The position numbers and the translations under genes are program-made. The notes below the pieces were generated by a model that was not told where the DNA came from, did not search any database, and saw only the letters and a program-made list of their open reading frames with translations. From the NCBI RefSeq assembly GCF_900086715.1, contig NZ_FLKH01000012.1, positions 992,001 through 1,056,000 of the forward strand: DNA of 64,000 bases. The letters run 5' to 3'. The DNA comes from Gracilibacillus timonensis. Its GTDB lineage: Bacteria; Bacillota; Bacilli; Bacillales; Amphibacillaceae. Shown one piece after another: positions 1-7,621 of this stretch. The first letter of the stretch is position 1, and each line of letters opens with the position of its first letter.

Positions 1-299
1 ACCCGACGCTTTCCGCCTTTCTTACAGGAGTCTTCACCTATTTCCTCCGCTGGGTAGTAGGACTACAATCAAATGACTGCTAGGATGTAGAATTCTAGAC
101 ACCATTATCATGCTAGATAAACTTGTTCAGAGCATGATTCGATCCTACATTATGGTTTTTATAAATGAAAGAACCATTTTGTAGCGTGATCCATACGGAG
201 TCGAAAAATCAGTTGACGATTTTCTCCTTTTATTACAACACTGGCTTGATACCTAGAATGCTTCATCCTTGCAGTAACAACCATTGTTGTACGTATATA

Positions 300-428
300 T
301 AGCGGAGGGAATATGCGGAGACTCCTGTGGGACCAGGACGAGCTGAAGATCCACTTGTAAAAGTGCTCTTCTTTTGCAAGTTAGCTGAAGCCGGCCCCAC
401 GGAAAGCGCAGCATATTCCCGCAGCGCT
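300..428. repeat. REP-like imperfect palindrome
   Basis: The left arm (GCGGAGGGAATATGCGGAGA...) and right arm (...GCATATTCCCGCAGC) are near-complementary, so the element folds into a long hairpin around the central part containing GAGCTGAAG and TAGCTGAAGCCGG. Its sequence (GGAGACTCCTGTGGGA, GAGCTGAAGA, CCACGGAAAGCG) resembles a GC-rich palindromic repeat that is abundant in intergenic regions of Bacillaceae. That family assignment is from memory and unchecked. A degenerate partial copy lies at about 1-55. Confidence 0.65.
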
Positions 429-465
429 TGCTTTGCACAGATAAAACGATCAAACTTACCACTCC

Positions 466-560
466 AGAAAGTGGTCTACTTTACATCATCCATCTTATCG
501 GTACTCTCGTTCATTCAAGGTCAAAATCATTCCAAGTCCTACTATACCAAGGATTTTATG
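466..560 (-). repeat. Dispersed repeat B, copy 1
   Basis: On the minus strand this reads ATAAAATCCTTGGTATAGTA, then GACTTGGAATGATTTTGACC, TTGAATGAACGAGAGTACCG and ATAAGATGGATGATGTAAAG. The same order of blocks recurs at 45912-45999 (plus strand), and the first half recurs at 4283-4350. No coding capacity is conserved between copies. It could be the end of a transposon or a small non-autonomous element. Confidence 0.7.
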
Positions 561-575
561 CTTTTTTTAGAAAAG

Positions 576-608
576 AAGCAAGATGGATGCTAAAGTCCAT
601 CTTGCTTT
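576..608 (-). terminator. Intrinsic terminator of ponA
   Basis: A 12-bp perfect stem (AAGCAAGATGGA / TCCATCTTGCTT) with an 8-base loop lies 5 bp beyond the ponA stop codon. A T-rich stretch follows on the minus strand. Confidence 0.85.
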
Positions 609-612
609 TTGC

Positions 613-3456
613 TTATTCTTCTGAGGATTCATCAACTACGTTTCCTTGCTGCTCTTGCTCTCCATCTCCAGTGTTTTCTTGCTCATCCTCAGAATTGTCA
701 TTATTCTCTTGTTCTTGCTGTTGGTTATCGCCTTCTTGCTCACCTTGGTCATCACCGTTATTCTCTCCGCCATTTCCTTCACCTGAATTATCACCGCCGG
801 AATTATCCTCTTCCGGAGGACTTTCGTCGCCTTCGTCAGGTGGAGTAGGCTCTTCTTCATTGCCTTCCTCAGGTTCTTCCTCCTCAGGGGCATCAGTTGC
901 GACCTGTACGCTGGCAGAAGGACCTCTCGTATTATCTAATACAGGCGTCACATGGATGGTGTAGGTTGTATTCAATTCCAACTGTGTAATATTCACGGAT
1001 TGCTGACTTGTTGTGAATTCATCTACATTTTCCCCACCTTGCTGCACGCTAACCTCAAATTCAACGGCTTCTTCATGATCATACTGCCAGCTAATCATAG
1101 CAGAGCGATTATCCGGATTAAAGGATTGCTGTAATTGACTGACAGCAGGTAATTCCTCTGTCTCCTCATCCTCCACCGTCACCGTTGTGGTAGCTGCTTC
1201 ACTTTCCATTTCATCATTTTGTGCAATGACCTCAATGGTATAAGTTTCTCCTCTTTCTACATTGGAGATTTCCACTTGATTGTTCGATGTGGTGGTTAGT
1301 TCTTCGACGTCTCCATCAGTTCCAGCAGAAACCCTGAATTCCACATCACTGTCATCATGATCCCAGCTGGCAGTGATTTTATCCTCTTCTTCGGAGTACT
1401 CTGCACTTAAACCAGAGACAGGATCAAGCTCGTCAAACTTCTCGGAAATAGCACCAGAATCTGGCTCGGTTCCTTTAACGAAAAGCTCGGTTACTATTTG
1501 TGAGCTAGGCGTATAGCTACTTGGCCGTTTGGCTGGGTTAGAGCCATCTTCTACCTCGACTTCCACAACGGAGTCGGGGCGGCTAAAGTCTTGTGTTTCA
1601 ATATTTTCGGATAAGAATGTCATCGTATCCTTAAATAAATATTTCGCTATATTGGTGTCTTCAATAGCCTTCCGTTCGTCATATCCTGTCCAAACAGAAA
1701 CGGTATAGTTCGTTGTATAGCCAACAAACCATGAATCTGGGCTTCCAGGTTCGTCTTGTAAGTTGGTGGTTCCTGTTTTACCTGCTACCGGTAAACCGGA
1801 AATATTGGCCGCCGTTCCTGTACCACTTTCGACAACGGTTTTTAACATATCGGTAACCATATATGCCGTATAATCCGACATCGCGATTTCTTCTTCGGAT
1901 TGCAGTTCTTCGGTGCTTTCATCCGGATACGTAATACTGGTTACAGAATAAGGTTCATGGTAAATTCCTTCGTTACCAAATGCCCCGTACGCACCAGCCA
2001 TTTGTAGTGGAGTCACCCCATTACCAGTTCCTCCAATAACATCGCGAACAGAAATGTCTTCGAAATCAAGCCCTAAATTATTAGCAAATTCCGTGACATC
2101 ACCATGATCAACCTCATCATAGGTCTTGACTGCTGGTACGTTTAAGGACCATTCTAAGGCGTAACGAGCACTCATCCAGCCTTGATATTGTCGGTTCCAG
2201 TTTCTAATCTCCGAATCTGTCCCTGCTACGGAATAAGGCTTATCATCATTAAGCTGCTGATAGGTCGACCATTGTAAATATTCGATGGCAGGTCCATAGG
2301 CCATAATCGGCTTCATGGCTGATCCACCTTGACGACCATCTCCATCGATGGCATAGTTCCAGCCATCATTTTCACGGTTTCTACCACCGCCAATTGCACG
2401 AATGGCACCCATTTTGGTATCTGTCACGACTAGACCTGCTTGTAACTCATCATCTCCGCCAAATGTCTCATCACTATTTAATAGGGATTCGACATGTTCT
2501 TGTGCCCTTGGATCAAGGGTGGTCTGTACTTCTAAGCCATCTTCATAAATATCGGCACCCGTTTTTTCTTGTACTTCATCGCGTACTTGTTGAATAAATG
2601 ATTCATATTTGACAAAGTCAGGTTTTTTATCTACCAATAGATCTTCGATGTTGACGTTTCGCGCTTCATCGGCCTCTTCTTCAGAAATTCTATTATGAAG
2701 TACCATATAGTTTAATACGGTGTTCATGCGTTCTTTGGTCAGCTCTGGATTGACAAACGGGTCATAAGCAGATGGCCTTTGAGGTAAGCCAGCTAAAATC
2801 GCTGCCTCCGCCAAGGTTAATTCACTTAAGTCCGTTTTGCCGAAATAAATCTCTGCTGCCATCGCCACACCATGCGCACCAGCGCCATAATAAATTTTGT
2901 TGACATACATCTCAAAGATTTCTTCTTTGGAGTACTGGGCATCCAAGCGAAGGGCAAGCCATTGTTCTTGCACCTTTCGTTTCAATTTCTTGTCATTCGA
3001 TAAAAAATATCCCTTTACCACTTGTTGGGTAATCGTACTGGCACCTTGCGCGCCAAACCCATCCCGCACATTGGCAAGGACTGCTCCGCCGATTCGTCGG
3101 AAGTCAATCCCAATGTGATCCTTGAAGCGGATGTCTTCTGTCGCTAGGATGGCATCCTCTAACACCGTAGGCACATCATCATATGAAATCTTTGTGCGTT
3201 TCTCGGCGCCAATTTTGGCAAAAATATCACCATTTATATCATATAAGTTACTTGTAGTTGGGTCGGATAATATCGAGGCGTCTAGTTTCGGCGCCGTGAT
3301 AATGTAATAAGAGAATAACACACCCACACCTAGTCCAATTAATAGAATGGCAATAAGGGCGTATCTTGCTATTTTTCGCCACAATGGCTTATTTTGCTTT
3401 TTCTGATCTTTTTGTTGTTTTCGTCTTGCTGTCCTACTCTGGCCTTGTTCCGCCAT
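613..3456 (-). CDS. ponA: Class A penicillin-binding protein 1A
   Basis: Bifunctional peptidoglycan synthase of 947 residues: glycan strand polymerisation plus peptide cross-linking at the outer face of the membrane. A basic cytoplasmic tail (1-28) precedes a membrane anchor (about 30-52). The GT51 domain spans about 75-250, with Glu107 in the ATEDIRF motif. The transpeptidase domain shows the SxxK motif at Ser379-Lys382, SLN at 437-439 and KTGT at 560-563. Two fibronectin-III-like segments (about 680-860) follow, then a very acidic, low-complexity tail rich in E, D, G, N and Q (about 860-947). Its start overlaps the end of recU by 23 bp, so the two are cotranscribed as in B. subtilis. The acidic tail fits an envelope protein of a salt-tolerant organism (inference). 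Confidence 0.97.
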   Translation of the reverse strand: MAEQGQSRTARRKQQKDQKKQNKPLWRKIARYALIAILLIGLGVGVLFSYYIITAPKLDASILSDPTTSNLYDINGDIFAKIGAEKRTKISYDDVPTVLEDAILATEDIRFKDHIGIDFRRIGGAVLANVRDGFGAQGASTITQQVVKGYFLSNDKKLKRKVQEQWLALRLDAQYSKEEIFEMYVNKIYYGAGAHGVAMAAEIYFGKTDLSELTLAEAAILAGLPQRPSAYDPFVNPELTKERMNTVLNYMVLHNRISEEEADEARNVNIEDLLVDKKPDFVKYESFIQQVRDEVQEKTGADIYEDGLEVQTTLDPRAQEHVESLLNSDETFGGDDELQAGLVVTDTKMGAIRAIGGGRNRENDGWNYAIDGDGRQGGSAMKPIMAYGPAIEYLQWSTYQQLNDDKPYSVAGTDSEIRNWNRQYQGWMSARYALEWSLNVPAVKTYDEVDHGDVTEFANNLGLDFEDISVRDVIGGTGNGVTPLQMAGAYGAFGNEGIYHEPYSVTSITYPDESTEELQSEEEIAMSDYTAYMVTDMLKTVVESGTGTAANISGLPVAGKTGTTNLQDEPGSPDSWFVGYTTNYTVSVWTGYDERKAIEDTNIAKYLFKDTMTFLSENIETQDFSRPDSVVEVEVEDGSNPAKRPSSYTPSSQIVTELFVKGTEPDSGAISEKFDELDPVSGLSAEYSEEEDKITASWDHDDSDVEFRVSAGTDGDVEELTTTSNNQVEISNVERGETYTIEVIAQNDEMESEAATTTVTVEDEETEELPAVSQLQQSFNPDNRSAMISWQYDHEEAVEFEVSVQQGGENVDEFTTSQQSVNITQLELNTTYTIHVTPVLDNTRGPSASVQVATDAPEEEEPEEGNEEEPTPPDEGDESPPEEDNSGGDNSGEGNGGENNGDDQGEQEGDNQQQEQENNDNSEDEQENTGDGEQEQQGNVVDESSEE

Positions 3457-4060
3457 AAGCTTTTCCTCCGTTCTTCATATAATGACTGTCAATAACAGAG
3501 AGGTAGTCCACCTTTGCTTGATATCGAACAGGGATTATATGCCCTTCCTTTTTCAAAGTTTCATAACGAATTGATTTTCTGCCTCCGGAAAATTGGTTTT
3601 CCCAGTAGATAAACAAGCTTTCCGCTGGGAATAAAAAGGTTTCCTGAGTAGCATGAAATCGAATAATAACAAAGCAAATTCCTTGATGTGCTACGACTTG
3701 TTTCATGTGATCAATTTGATGTTGATGAATATTGTTTAAAGGAAAAGAATGTTTGTTTTTCGTTTCTTTCGCTTCAAAATCAATATGTCTGCCTTTATAA
3801 ACGCCGTTGTAGTCAGTGGTAGAGGCTTGTTTAAAATAGGCCTCTTTGATAACCGCTGCACTTCTTCTTGGATAATCCACATGAACAATTTGAACAGGTG
3901 TAGGCTTTTTATGGATAATCGCTGTATTGTTTGCTAGATAGTGCTGGTTCGTTTCATTAATATCGTCTTCTAGTGTCATGCCACGATTACTGTAAACCGT
4001 TTGTTTATTGGTTGAATGATTAAATTTGGCTGATGATCTCCTTCCATTTGGATATTGCAT
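3434..4060 (-). CDS. recU: Holliday junction resolvase RecU
   Basis: RecU resolves four-way DNA junctions during recombination and chromosome segregation in Firmicutes. The 208-residue product has the family layout: a disordered N-terminus (MQYPNGRR start), a DYP...AAVIKEAYF segment, the nuclease core with VYKGRHIDFEAKETK (acidic metal ligands and lysine) and the FPLNNIHQHQIDHM segment. Length matches the family (about 200 residues). It is the first gene of a recU-ponA operon, overlaps ponA by 23 bp, and has a clear promoter upstream at 4122-4150. Confidence 0.97.
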   Translation of the reverse strand: MQYPNGRRSSAKFNHSTNKQTVYSNRGMTLEDDINETNQHYLANNTAIIHKKPTPVQIVHVDYPRRSAAVIKEAYFKQASTTDYNGVYKGRHIDFEAKETKNKHSFPLNNIHQHQIDHMKQVVAHQGICFVIIRFHATQETFLFPAESLFIYWENQFSGGRKSIRYETLKKEGHIIPVRYQAKVDYLSVIDSHYMKNGGKAYGGTRPE

Positions 4061-4121
4061 GTTTTTCCCTCCTACATATCATCAACACACCCAACTTTCA
4101 AACTAAAAGTTGGCTAGATTT

Positions 4122-4150
4122 ATCATACGCTATGTAGCGAAAATCTTCAA
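4122..4150 (-). promoter_or_regulatory. SigA-type promoter of recU-ponA
   Basis: On the minus strand TTGAAG (4150-4145) and TATGAT (4127-4122) are 17 bp apart, about 60 bp upstream of the recU start. The leader contains a small hairpin (CCAACTTT...AAAGTTGG, about 4091-4113). Confidence 0.7.
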
Positions 4151-4282
4151 TGAATAAGTATTAAAAACGCTTGCTATTACAAGGTGCCAGACCTTTATAC
4201 ATTCGCAAAAAATACACAAAATTCGGGGGTATTCGGAAGGAAAAGAAGCGACCGTCATGAACGGACCATGACAGTAGTTGTT

Positions 4283-4436
4283 CTAAGTAAAGAAAGAATA
4301 GAATCCTTGGTATAATAGGACTTGGAATGATGTTGACCTGAAACGAACATGGATTAAACGAGGTATTATCAGACAATTATGTGAGCAAAGACTTGCTTAT
4401 TACGCGTTTTTGTTACACGTTCAACGTATATTGTCA
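4283..4436 (+). repeat. Composite repeat: half of repeat B fused to a MITE remnant
   Basis: 4283-4350 matches the first half of repeat B (GAATCCTTGGTATAATAGGA, CTTGGAATGA). From about 4350 to 4436 (GGATTAAACGAGGTATTATC, GAGCAAAGACTTGCTTATTA) the sequence matches the reverse complement of the left half of the element at 4918-5062. The two stretches therefore form an inverted repeat of about 70 bp around the genes at 4475-4885. Confidence 0.7.
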
Positions 4437-4437
4437 T

Positions 4438-4470
4438 AAAGAACCGGGCGCGGTTTGCCCGGTTTTTCCT
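4438..4470. terminator. GC-rich terminator hairpin
   Basis: The stem AACCGGGC / GCCCGGTT has a 7-base loop and is followed on the plus strand by TTTTTCCTT. It lies directly behind the stop codon of the minus-strand mini-gene at 4475-4576 and could work in both directions. Confidence 0.7.
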
Positions 4471-4474
4471 TCAT

Positions 4475-4576
4475 CTAAGTAGAAGGACGGTTGGGTCCAT
4501 TGATTTTTTTATCATTTTGCGTTGGAATGGTACGATCTCGATTTTTGTCGTTTTTTCGCTGTTTCTTTTCTTTCAT
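4475..4576 (-). CDS. Very small basic protein (33 aa), unknown
   Basis: A 33-codon frame starts at an ATG preceded by an ideal AAAGGAGG site at the right distance, and ends directly before a strong hairpin terminator. The product is very polar, rich in K, R, N and D, begins MKEKKQRKNDK and ends INGPNRPST. It has no membrane segment. Composition and size are like the small spore-associated proteins of Bacillaceae, but I do not recognise the family. The ribosome binding site and terminator are the main support for it being real. Confidence 0.55.
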   Translation of the reverse strand: MKEKKQRKNDKNRDRTIPTQNDKKINGPNRPST

Positions 4577-4741
4577 TTTGGAAAAACCTCCTTTTGGTAT
4601 TAGTTTGACGAATTTTAGGTGAAACATGCATCATCACTGCATTTTCTGTCAGGTAAGTTCTAGTTTTGTCAGTGCTAGAGGAGTATTATTTTTTTTATCG
4701 AATAGGTTAGGTAAGCGATAAAAACGAGGAGGAATGAAGAG

Positions 4742-4885
4742 ATGGATATGTATTCCACGATGTATCGAAAAGAAGTGTGCCAGCAGAAATTAGAACGATT
4801 AATTCATTTATATGAACAAATAGAAGAAACATGGCCAGAATCAGAGGAGCAGGAAGTATATGTGCCGATAAAAGAGGGGGCGTAA
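4742..4885 (+). CDS. Small protein of unknown function (47 aa)
   Basis: A 47-residue frame begins MDMYSTMYRKEVCQQKLERL and is preceded by GAGGAGG with good spacing. It is predicted to be mostly one helix (KLERLIHLYEQIEETW) with an acidic C-terminal part. Its position between recU and yppE is where B. subtilis carries short ypp genes, but I cannot match it to any of them. It is followed at once by the MITE-like element at 4918. Confidence 0.55.
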   Translation: MDMYSTMYRKEVCQQKLERLIHLYEQIEETWPESEEQEVYVPIKEGA

Positions 4886-4917
4886 TGGCATTCTTTCGTA
4901 AAACGTGTTAGGGTGTA

Positions 4918-5062
4918 TATATAAATTGAACGTATAAAAACGTGTGATAAGCAAGTCTTTGCTCGCTTGATGTCCTGATAATACTTTGTTTGATCCACTC
5001 ACACGAATGGTTCAAGAGCAGCTATACAGATCCATGAGAAATTATTTCATTCAATTTATATA
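4918..5062. mobile_element. MITE-like element with 13-bp terminal inverted repeats
   Basis: The ends TATATAAATTGAA (4918-4930) and TTCAATTTATATA (5050-5062) are perfect inverted repeats around a 119-bp non-coding interior. The ends are TA-rich, so a TA target is possible. A reverse-oriented partial copy lies at 15801-15922 (shared blocks GAGAAATTATTTCATTCAA and GGATCAAAC) and a further fragment at 4350-4436. No transposase is encoded, so any movement would rely on an enzyme elsewhere. Confidence 0.75.
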
Positions 5063-5092
5063 GTAATGAGGCAGAAAGGCGGTTCATTATTT

Positions 5093-5443
5093 ATGCTGCT
5101 AACCTATATAGAATCACTGGAAGAGATTTTGCTCCAATTGCAACAACGATATTTGACGCATGAGCGCCCGGACAATAGACGAGATCCTGACTTTTTTTCA
5201 CTAGTAAAGGAAGAAACGGACCCCATCTTTACCTTAATTGATCAATGGTATCAAGAGGCTGTTCCTTTCGTACAGGACCGTGAAGTGCGTGTTCATCCGC
5301 AGCAAGTCGACTCTACAGAGGAAAACATGAAGCTGTTGTTGCTGCATAGTTATTATATCGATACCCCAAAATCACGGTATATGGAATTACATCAATCGGT
5401 TTTGTACGTGATGGAATTATTGAAGCAGGATCTCAAACAATAA
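5093..5443 (+). CDS. yppE: YppE family protein (DUF1798)
   Basis: Uncharacterised cytosolic helical-bundle protein conserved in Bacillaceae. The 116-residue product starting MLLTYIESLEEILLQ aligns in pattern with B. subtilis YppE (helical N-terminus, central VRVHPQQVDSTEENMKLLLL stretch, C-terminal LYVMELLKQDLKQ). I choose the ATG at 5093 because an AAAGGCGG site lies just upstream and the product then begins like its relatives. An earlier in-frame ATG (5066) lies inside the end of the MITE-like element and lacks a binding site. Its place near recU-ponA agrees with B. subtilis synteny. Confidence 0.85.
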   Translation: MLLTYIESLEEILLQLQQRYLTHERPDNRRDPDFFSLVKEETDPIFTLIDQWYQEAVPFVQDREVRVHPQQVDSTEENMKLLLLHSYYIDTPKSRYMELHQSVLYVMELLKQDLKQ

Positions 5444-5475
5444 AAAAATTAGCTCTGCATAGGTAAGTGTCTTAG

Positions 5476-5502
5476 ACAATCTCTCACGCATGACATACGC
5501 TA
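5476..5502 (+). promoter_or_regulatory. Candidate SigK promoter of cotD
   Basis: AC at 5476-5477, a 16-bp gap, then CATACGCTA at 5494-5502 fits the mother-cell SigK pattern (AC, 16-17 bp, CATANNNTA). It lies 33 bp before the cotD start. cotD of B. subtilis is known to be SigK-dependent, which supports the assignment. Confidence 0.6.
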
Positions 5503-5534
5503 GTATGGAATAATAAATAGTGAGGTGACTTATA

Positions 5535-5858
5535 ATGAGACATTGTCGACCTAACATGGGTTGTGGAATGCCTACGAAAACCATTGTTCATCCAACCAAG
5601 TGTAATGAGGTTCATACCTGTAGCGAGAGCCTTGTCAACCATATTCACCCATCCCATACCAATGTAGTAAATCATCATTTAGTAAAGAATGCACACTATT
5701 ATCCACATACTACCTCTAACCAAAACACGGTTAATTCGGTGAATGTAAATGGTGGTGGCATGATGCCGCAGCAAATGGGCCCAATGAACAACTCCATGAA
5801 TCCGATGAACCAGAACCAATCCATGAATCCAAACGGGAACGGTTCCTGCGGTTGCTAG
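5535..5858 (+). CDS. cotD: Spore coat protein CotD family
   Basis: Structural protein of the inner spore coat, made late in the mother cell. The 107-residue product has the family features: the Cys/His-rich start MRHCRPNMGCG, several VHP/HPSH/HT motifs (PTKTIVHPTKCNEVHTCSE, VNHIHPSHTNVVNHH) that suit metal binding and cross-linking, and a low-complexity tail of N, M, G and P repeats ending GSCGC. A GTGAGGTGA site precedes the ATG. It lies next to ypsA, as in B. subtilis. A SigK-like promoter precedes it and a strong terminator follows. Confidence 0.9.
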   Translation: MRHCRPNMGCGMPTKTIVHPTKCNEVHTCSESLVNHIHPSHTNVVNHHLVKNAHYYPHTTSNQNTVNSVNVNGGGMMPQQMGPMNNSMNPMNQNQSMNPNGNGSCGC

Positions 5859-5887
5859 CTCCTTGAATCAGGAAGTCCTGCGTGTGC

Positions 5888-5924
5888 AAACCTGTCATAA
5901 TCAGACGTTATGACAGGTTTTTTT
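5888..5924 (+). terminator. Intrinsic terminator of cotD
   Basis: A 13-bp perfect stem (AAACCTGTCATAA / TTATGACAGGTTT) runs into seven T residues. Confidence 0.9.
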
Positions 5925-6142
5925 GCATGGGGAAAATAGGATCTGTGATATGGATCAGATCATTCGCAGCTAAGGCGGCAAAAAAGTTTGTCTGACAGTA
6001 AGACTAGAATATATTTGTTATTTGTTTTATACTAAGGTAAAGTAAGACATAGCAGGATATAAAGTTCCTGTTGTTTTAGCTGTATTTGTTTATACAGGGA
6101 GACTCACGGACGCAGCGAACGAGGTAAAGGCAGGGTCATAAA

Positions 6143-6688
6143 GTGAAAATTATTACAATTTCAGGTAATAAGCCCCATGAACTCCAAATTCGTAATGAGA
6201 ATGATCCGCGTATCCCTTACGTGAAGTTAGCATTAAAACAGCGGTTAATTGCTTTATTGGAAGAAGGACTCGAATGGGTGATTATGACGGGTCAAATGGG
6301 AGTGGAATTATGGGCAGCAGAAGTTATTCTGGACTTAAAGCAAATGTATCCCATTAAATTAGGCATATTTCCTCCTTTTTTAGAATATGAATCTAGATGG
6401 CCGGACATTTATCAAGAAAAATATTTGAAAATAACGGAAAAGGCGGACCATTTTCAGCCTTTATATAACGAAACCTATCAAGCAGCATATCAACTCATCA
6501 ATAAAGACCGCTGGCTGATTGATAAGACAGAAGGGGCCTTATTGCTAGTGGATGAGGAACATCCTGGAAGTGTGCACTTTTTGTTGGACAAGATCAAGGT
6601 TGCAGTTGATCAAAGGCAGTACTTGTTGATGTACATTACACCAGAGGATTTAGAAGAAGTGGTACGAGAACAACAAGACTTTTTTTGA
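6143..6688 (+). CDS. ypsA: YpsA, SLOG-superfamily protein (DUF1273)
   Basis: YpsA proteins belong to the SLOG fold, expected to bind nucleotide-like ligands. In B. subtilis YpsA is linked to cell division together with GpsB, but its reaction is unknown. The 181-residue product shows the fold's strand-loop motifs near the start (MKIITISGNKPHEL), a WVIMTGQMGVELWAAEV glycine segment (about 44-60), and LGIFPPF and EGALLLVDEEHPGS motifs. It starts at GTG 6143 behind AGGCAGGG. The gene sits 75 bp before gpsB, the conserved arrangement in Firmicutes. Confidence 0.93.
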   Translation: MKIITISGNKPHELQIRNENDPRIPYVKLALKQRLIALLEEGLEWVIMTGQMGVELWAAEVILDLKQMYPIKLGIFPPFLEYESRWPDIYQEKYLKITEKADHFQPLYNETYQAAYQLINKDRWLIDKTEGALLLVDEEHPGSVHFLLDKIKVAVDQRQYLLMYITPEDLEEVVREQQDFF

Positions 6689-6763
6689 ATAGGCAGCCGG
6701 TTCATCTTGGGTAGTGTGACTTGCTTACAAACGAAAATGGACTGATTAAATGAGGTGGAGAGA

Positions 6764-7051
6764 ATGGCAAATCAACTGAATGGCAAAGAAATTTTGGAAA
6801 AGACATTTAAAACTTCCATGAGAGGTTACAATCAAGAGGAAGTCGATGAATTTTTAGACACGATTATTCAAGATTATGAATTCTTTCAAGATGAAATAGC
6901 TCGACTACAGCAAGAGAATGACCGCATGAAGAAAAGCACTGAACAAACGAGGTTACGTCCGTCTACATCGAATCATCAAGTCAATTATGATGTGCTTAAA
7001 CGATTATCGAACTTGGAAAAAGAAGTGTTTGGCAAAAAGTTTGAGGAGTAG
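6764..7051 (+). CDS. gpsB: Cell division adaptor GpsB
   Basis: DivIVA-like protein that shuttles the penicillin-binding protein PBP1 between septum and side wall. The 95-residue product has the membrane-binding DivIVA-type N-terminal domain (KEILEKTFKTSMRGYNQEEV, DEFLDTIIQDYE), a coiled coil (about 35-62), a variable linker and the C-terminal trimerisation helix (YDVLKRLSNLEKEVFG). I use ATG 6764. An in-frame GTG at 6755 falls inside the GAGGTGGAG binding site and is unlikely. Its main partner, PBP1A, is encoded at the start of the window. Confidence 0.95.
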   Translation: MANQLNGKEILEKTFKTSMRGYNQEEVDEFLDTIIQDYEFFQDEIARLQQENDRMKKSTEQTRLRPSTSNHQVNYDVLKRLSNLEKEVFGKKFEE

Positions 7052-7071
7052 ACGTTTGGGCTGTTTTTCCA

Positions 7072-7099
7072 TTGACTATTGTGCGATTCATGGTAAAAT
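7072..7099 (+). promoter_or_regulatory. Promoter of rnpB
   Basis: TTGACT (7072-7077) and TAAAAT (7094-7099) are 16 bp apart and end about 10 bp before the predicted 5' end of the RNase P RNA. Confidence 0.8.
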
Positions 7100-7109
7100 G
7101 GTAGAGGCT

Positions 7110-7525
7110 TTAATGAATGAATGTGGAAGTAATCGCTGCACATCCCTTAGAGGATATGTAGAGGAAAGTCCATGCTCACACAGGCTGAGATGCCTGTAGT
7201 GTTCGTGCTTGACGAAATCATAAGTCAAGGTAACCATGCTTTCATGGTTAACGGCAGGGAAAACACCTACGTCCGACCGGATAGGGTGTGAATACCTTGA
7301 AAGTGCCACAGTGACGTAGCTAAAGAGGAAACGATTTAGGTGGAACGAGGTAAACCCCTCGAGTGAGCAACCCAAATATTGGTAGGGGCATCTTTTAGTA
7401 GGGAATTCAACCGAACGAAGGACAAGCTTTTGCTTGTAGACAGATGATTACGCCTTTTGTACGAGGCTGACCACCGCTTGTAGTACACAAAAGGACAGAA
7501 CATGGCTTATGACATATTCATTTGG
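7110..7525 (+). ncRNA. rnpB: RNase P RNA, class B (Bacillus type)
   Basis: The RNA component of RNase P, which matures the 5' ends of tRNAs. Conserved blocks are in order: GTAATCGCTGCA, GAGGAAAGTCCATGCTC, GAGATGCCTGTAGTGTTCGT, TGAAAGTGCCACAGTGACG, GTGGAACGAGGTAAACCCC, GAGTGAGCAACCCAAAT, GACAGATGATTACG and ACATGGCTTA near the end. The terminal pairing P1 is formed by AATGAATGTG at the start and CATATTCATT at the end, which sets the approximate boundaries. The location between gpsB and ypsC is conserved in Bacillus. Confidence 0.97.
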
Positions 7526-7543
7526 TCCTTGTCTATAGTAACG

Positions 7544-7578
7544 AAACCCCTTTTTACATGTTAAAAAGGGGTTTTATT
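7544..7578 (+). terminator. Terminator of rnpB
   Basis: The stem AAACCCCTTTTTA / TAAAAAGGGGTTT is followed by TTATTCTT, 20 bp after the RNA 3' end. Confidence 0.85.
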
Positions 7579-7621
7579 CTTATATGTATCGCTCGTAATA
7601 TATGCTGAAAGGAATGACATA

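Larger units (their letters stand above)
1..612. other. Intergenic stretch downstream of ponA, filled with repeats
   Basis: No convincing gene lies here. The first 60 bases carry a degenerate piece of the same GC-rich repeat seen complete further right (GCTTTCCGC...ACAGGAGTC). A fuller hairpin copy sits at 300-428, a fragment of a second dispersed repeat at about 466-560, and the ponA terminator at 576-608. Short open frames here read through repeat sequence and have no ribosome binding site or recognisable protein. Confidence 0.7.

Noticed and set aside
253-462. A 69-codon minus-strand frame upstream of the ponA 3' end
   Set aside because: It reads through the REP-like hairpin and has no protein-like pattern or binding site.
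428-964. A 178-codon plus-strand frame, very rich in Ser and Pro
   Set aside because: It is the antisense of the acidic, repetitive ponA tail joined to repeat sequence. Glu and Asp codons read backwards give Ser, Phe and Leu. There is no ribosome binding site.
7088-7375. A 95-codon minus-strand frame
   Set aside because: It lies entirely antisense to the RNase P RNA, whose conserved blocks are unmistakable.
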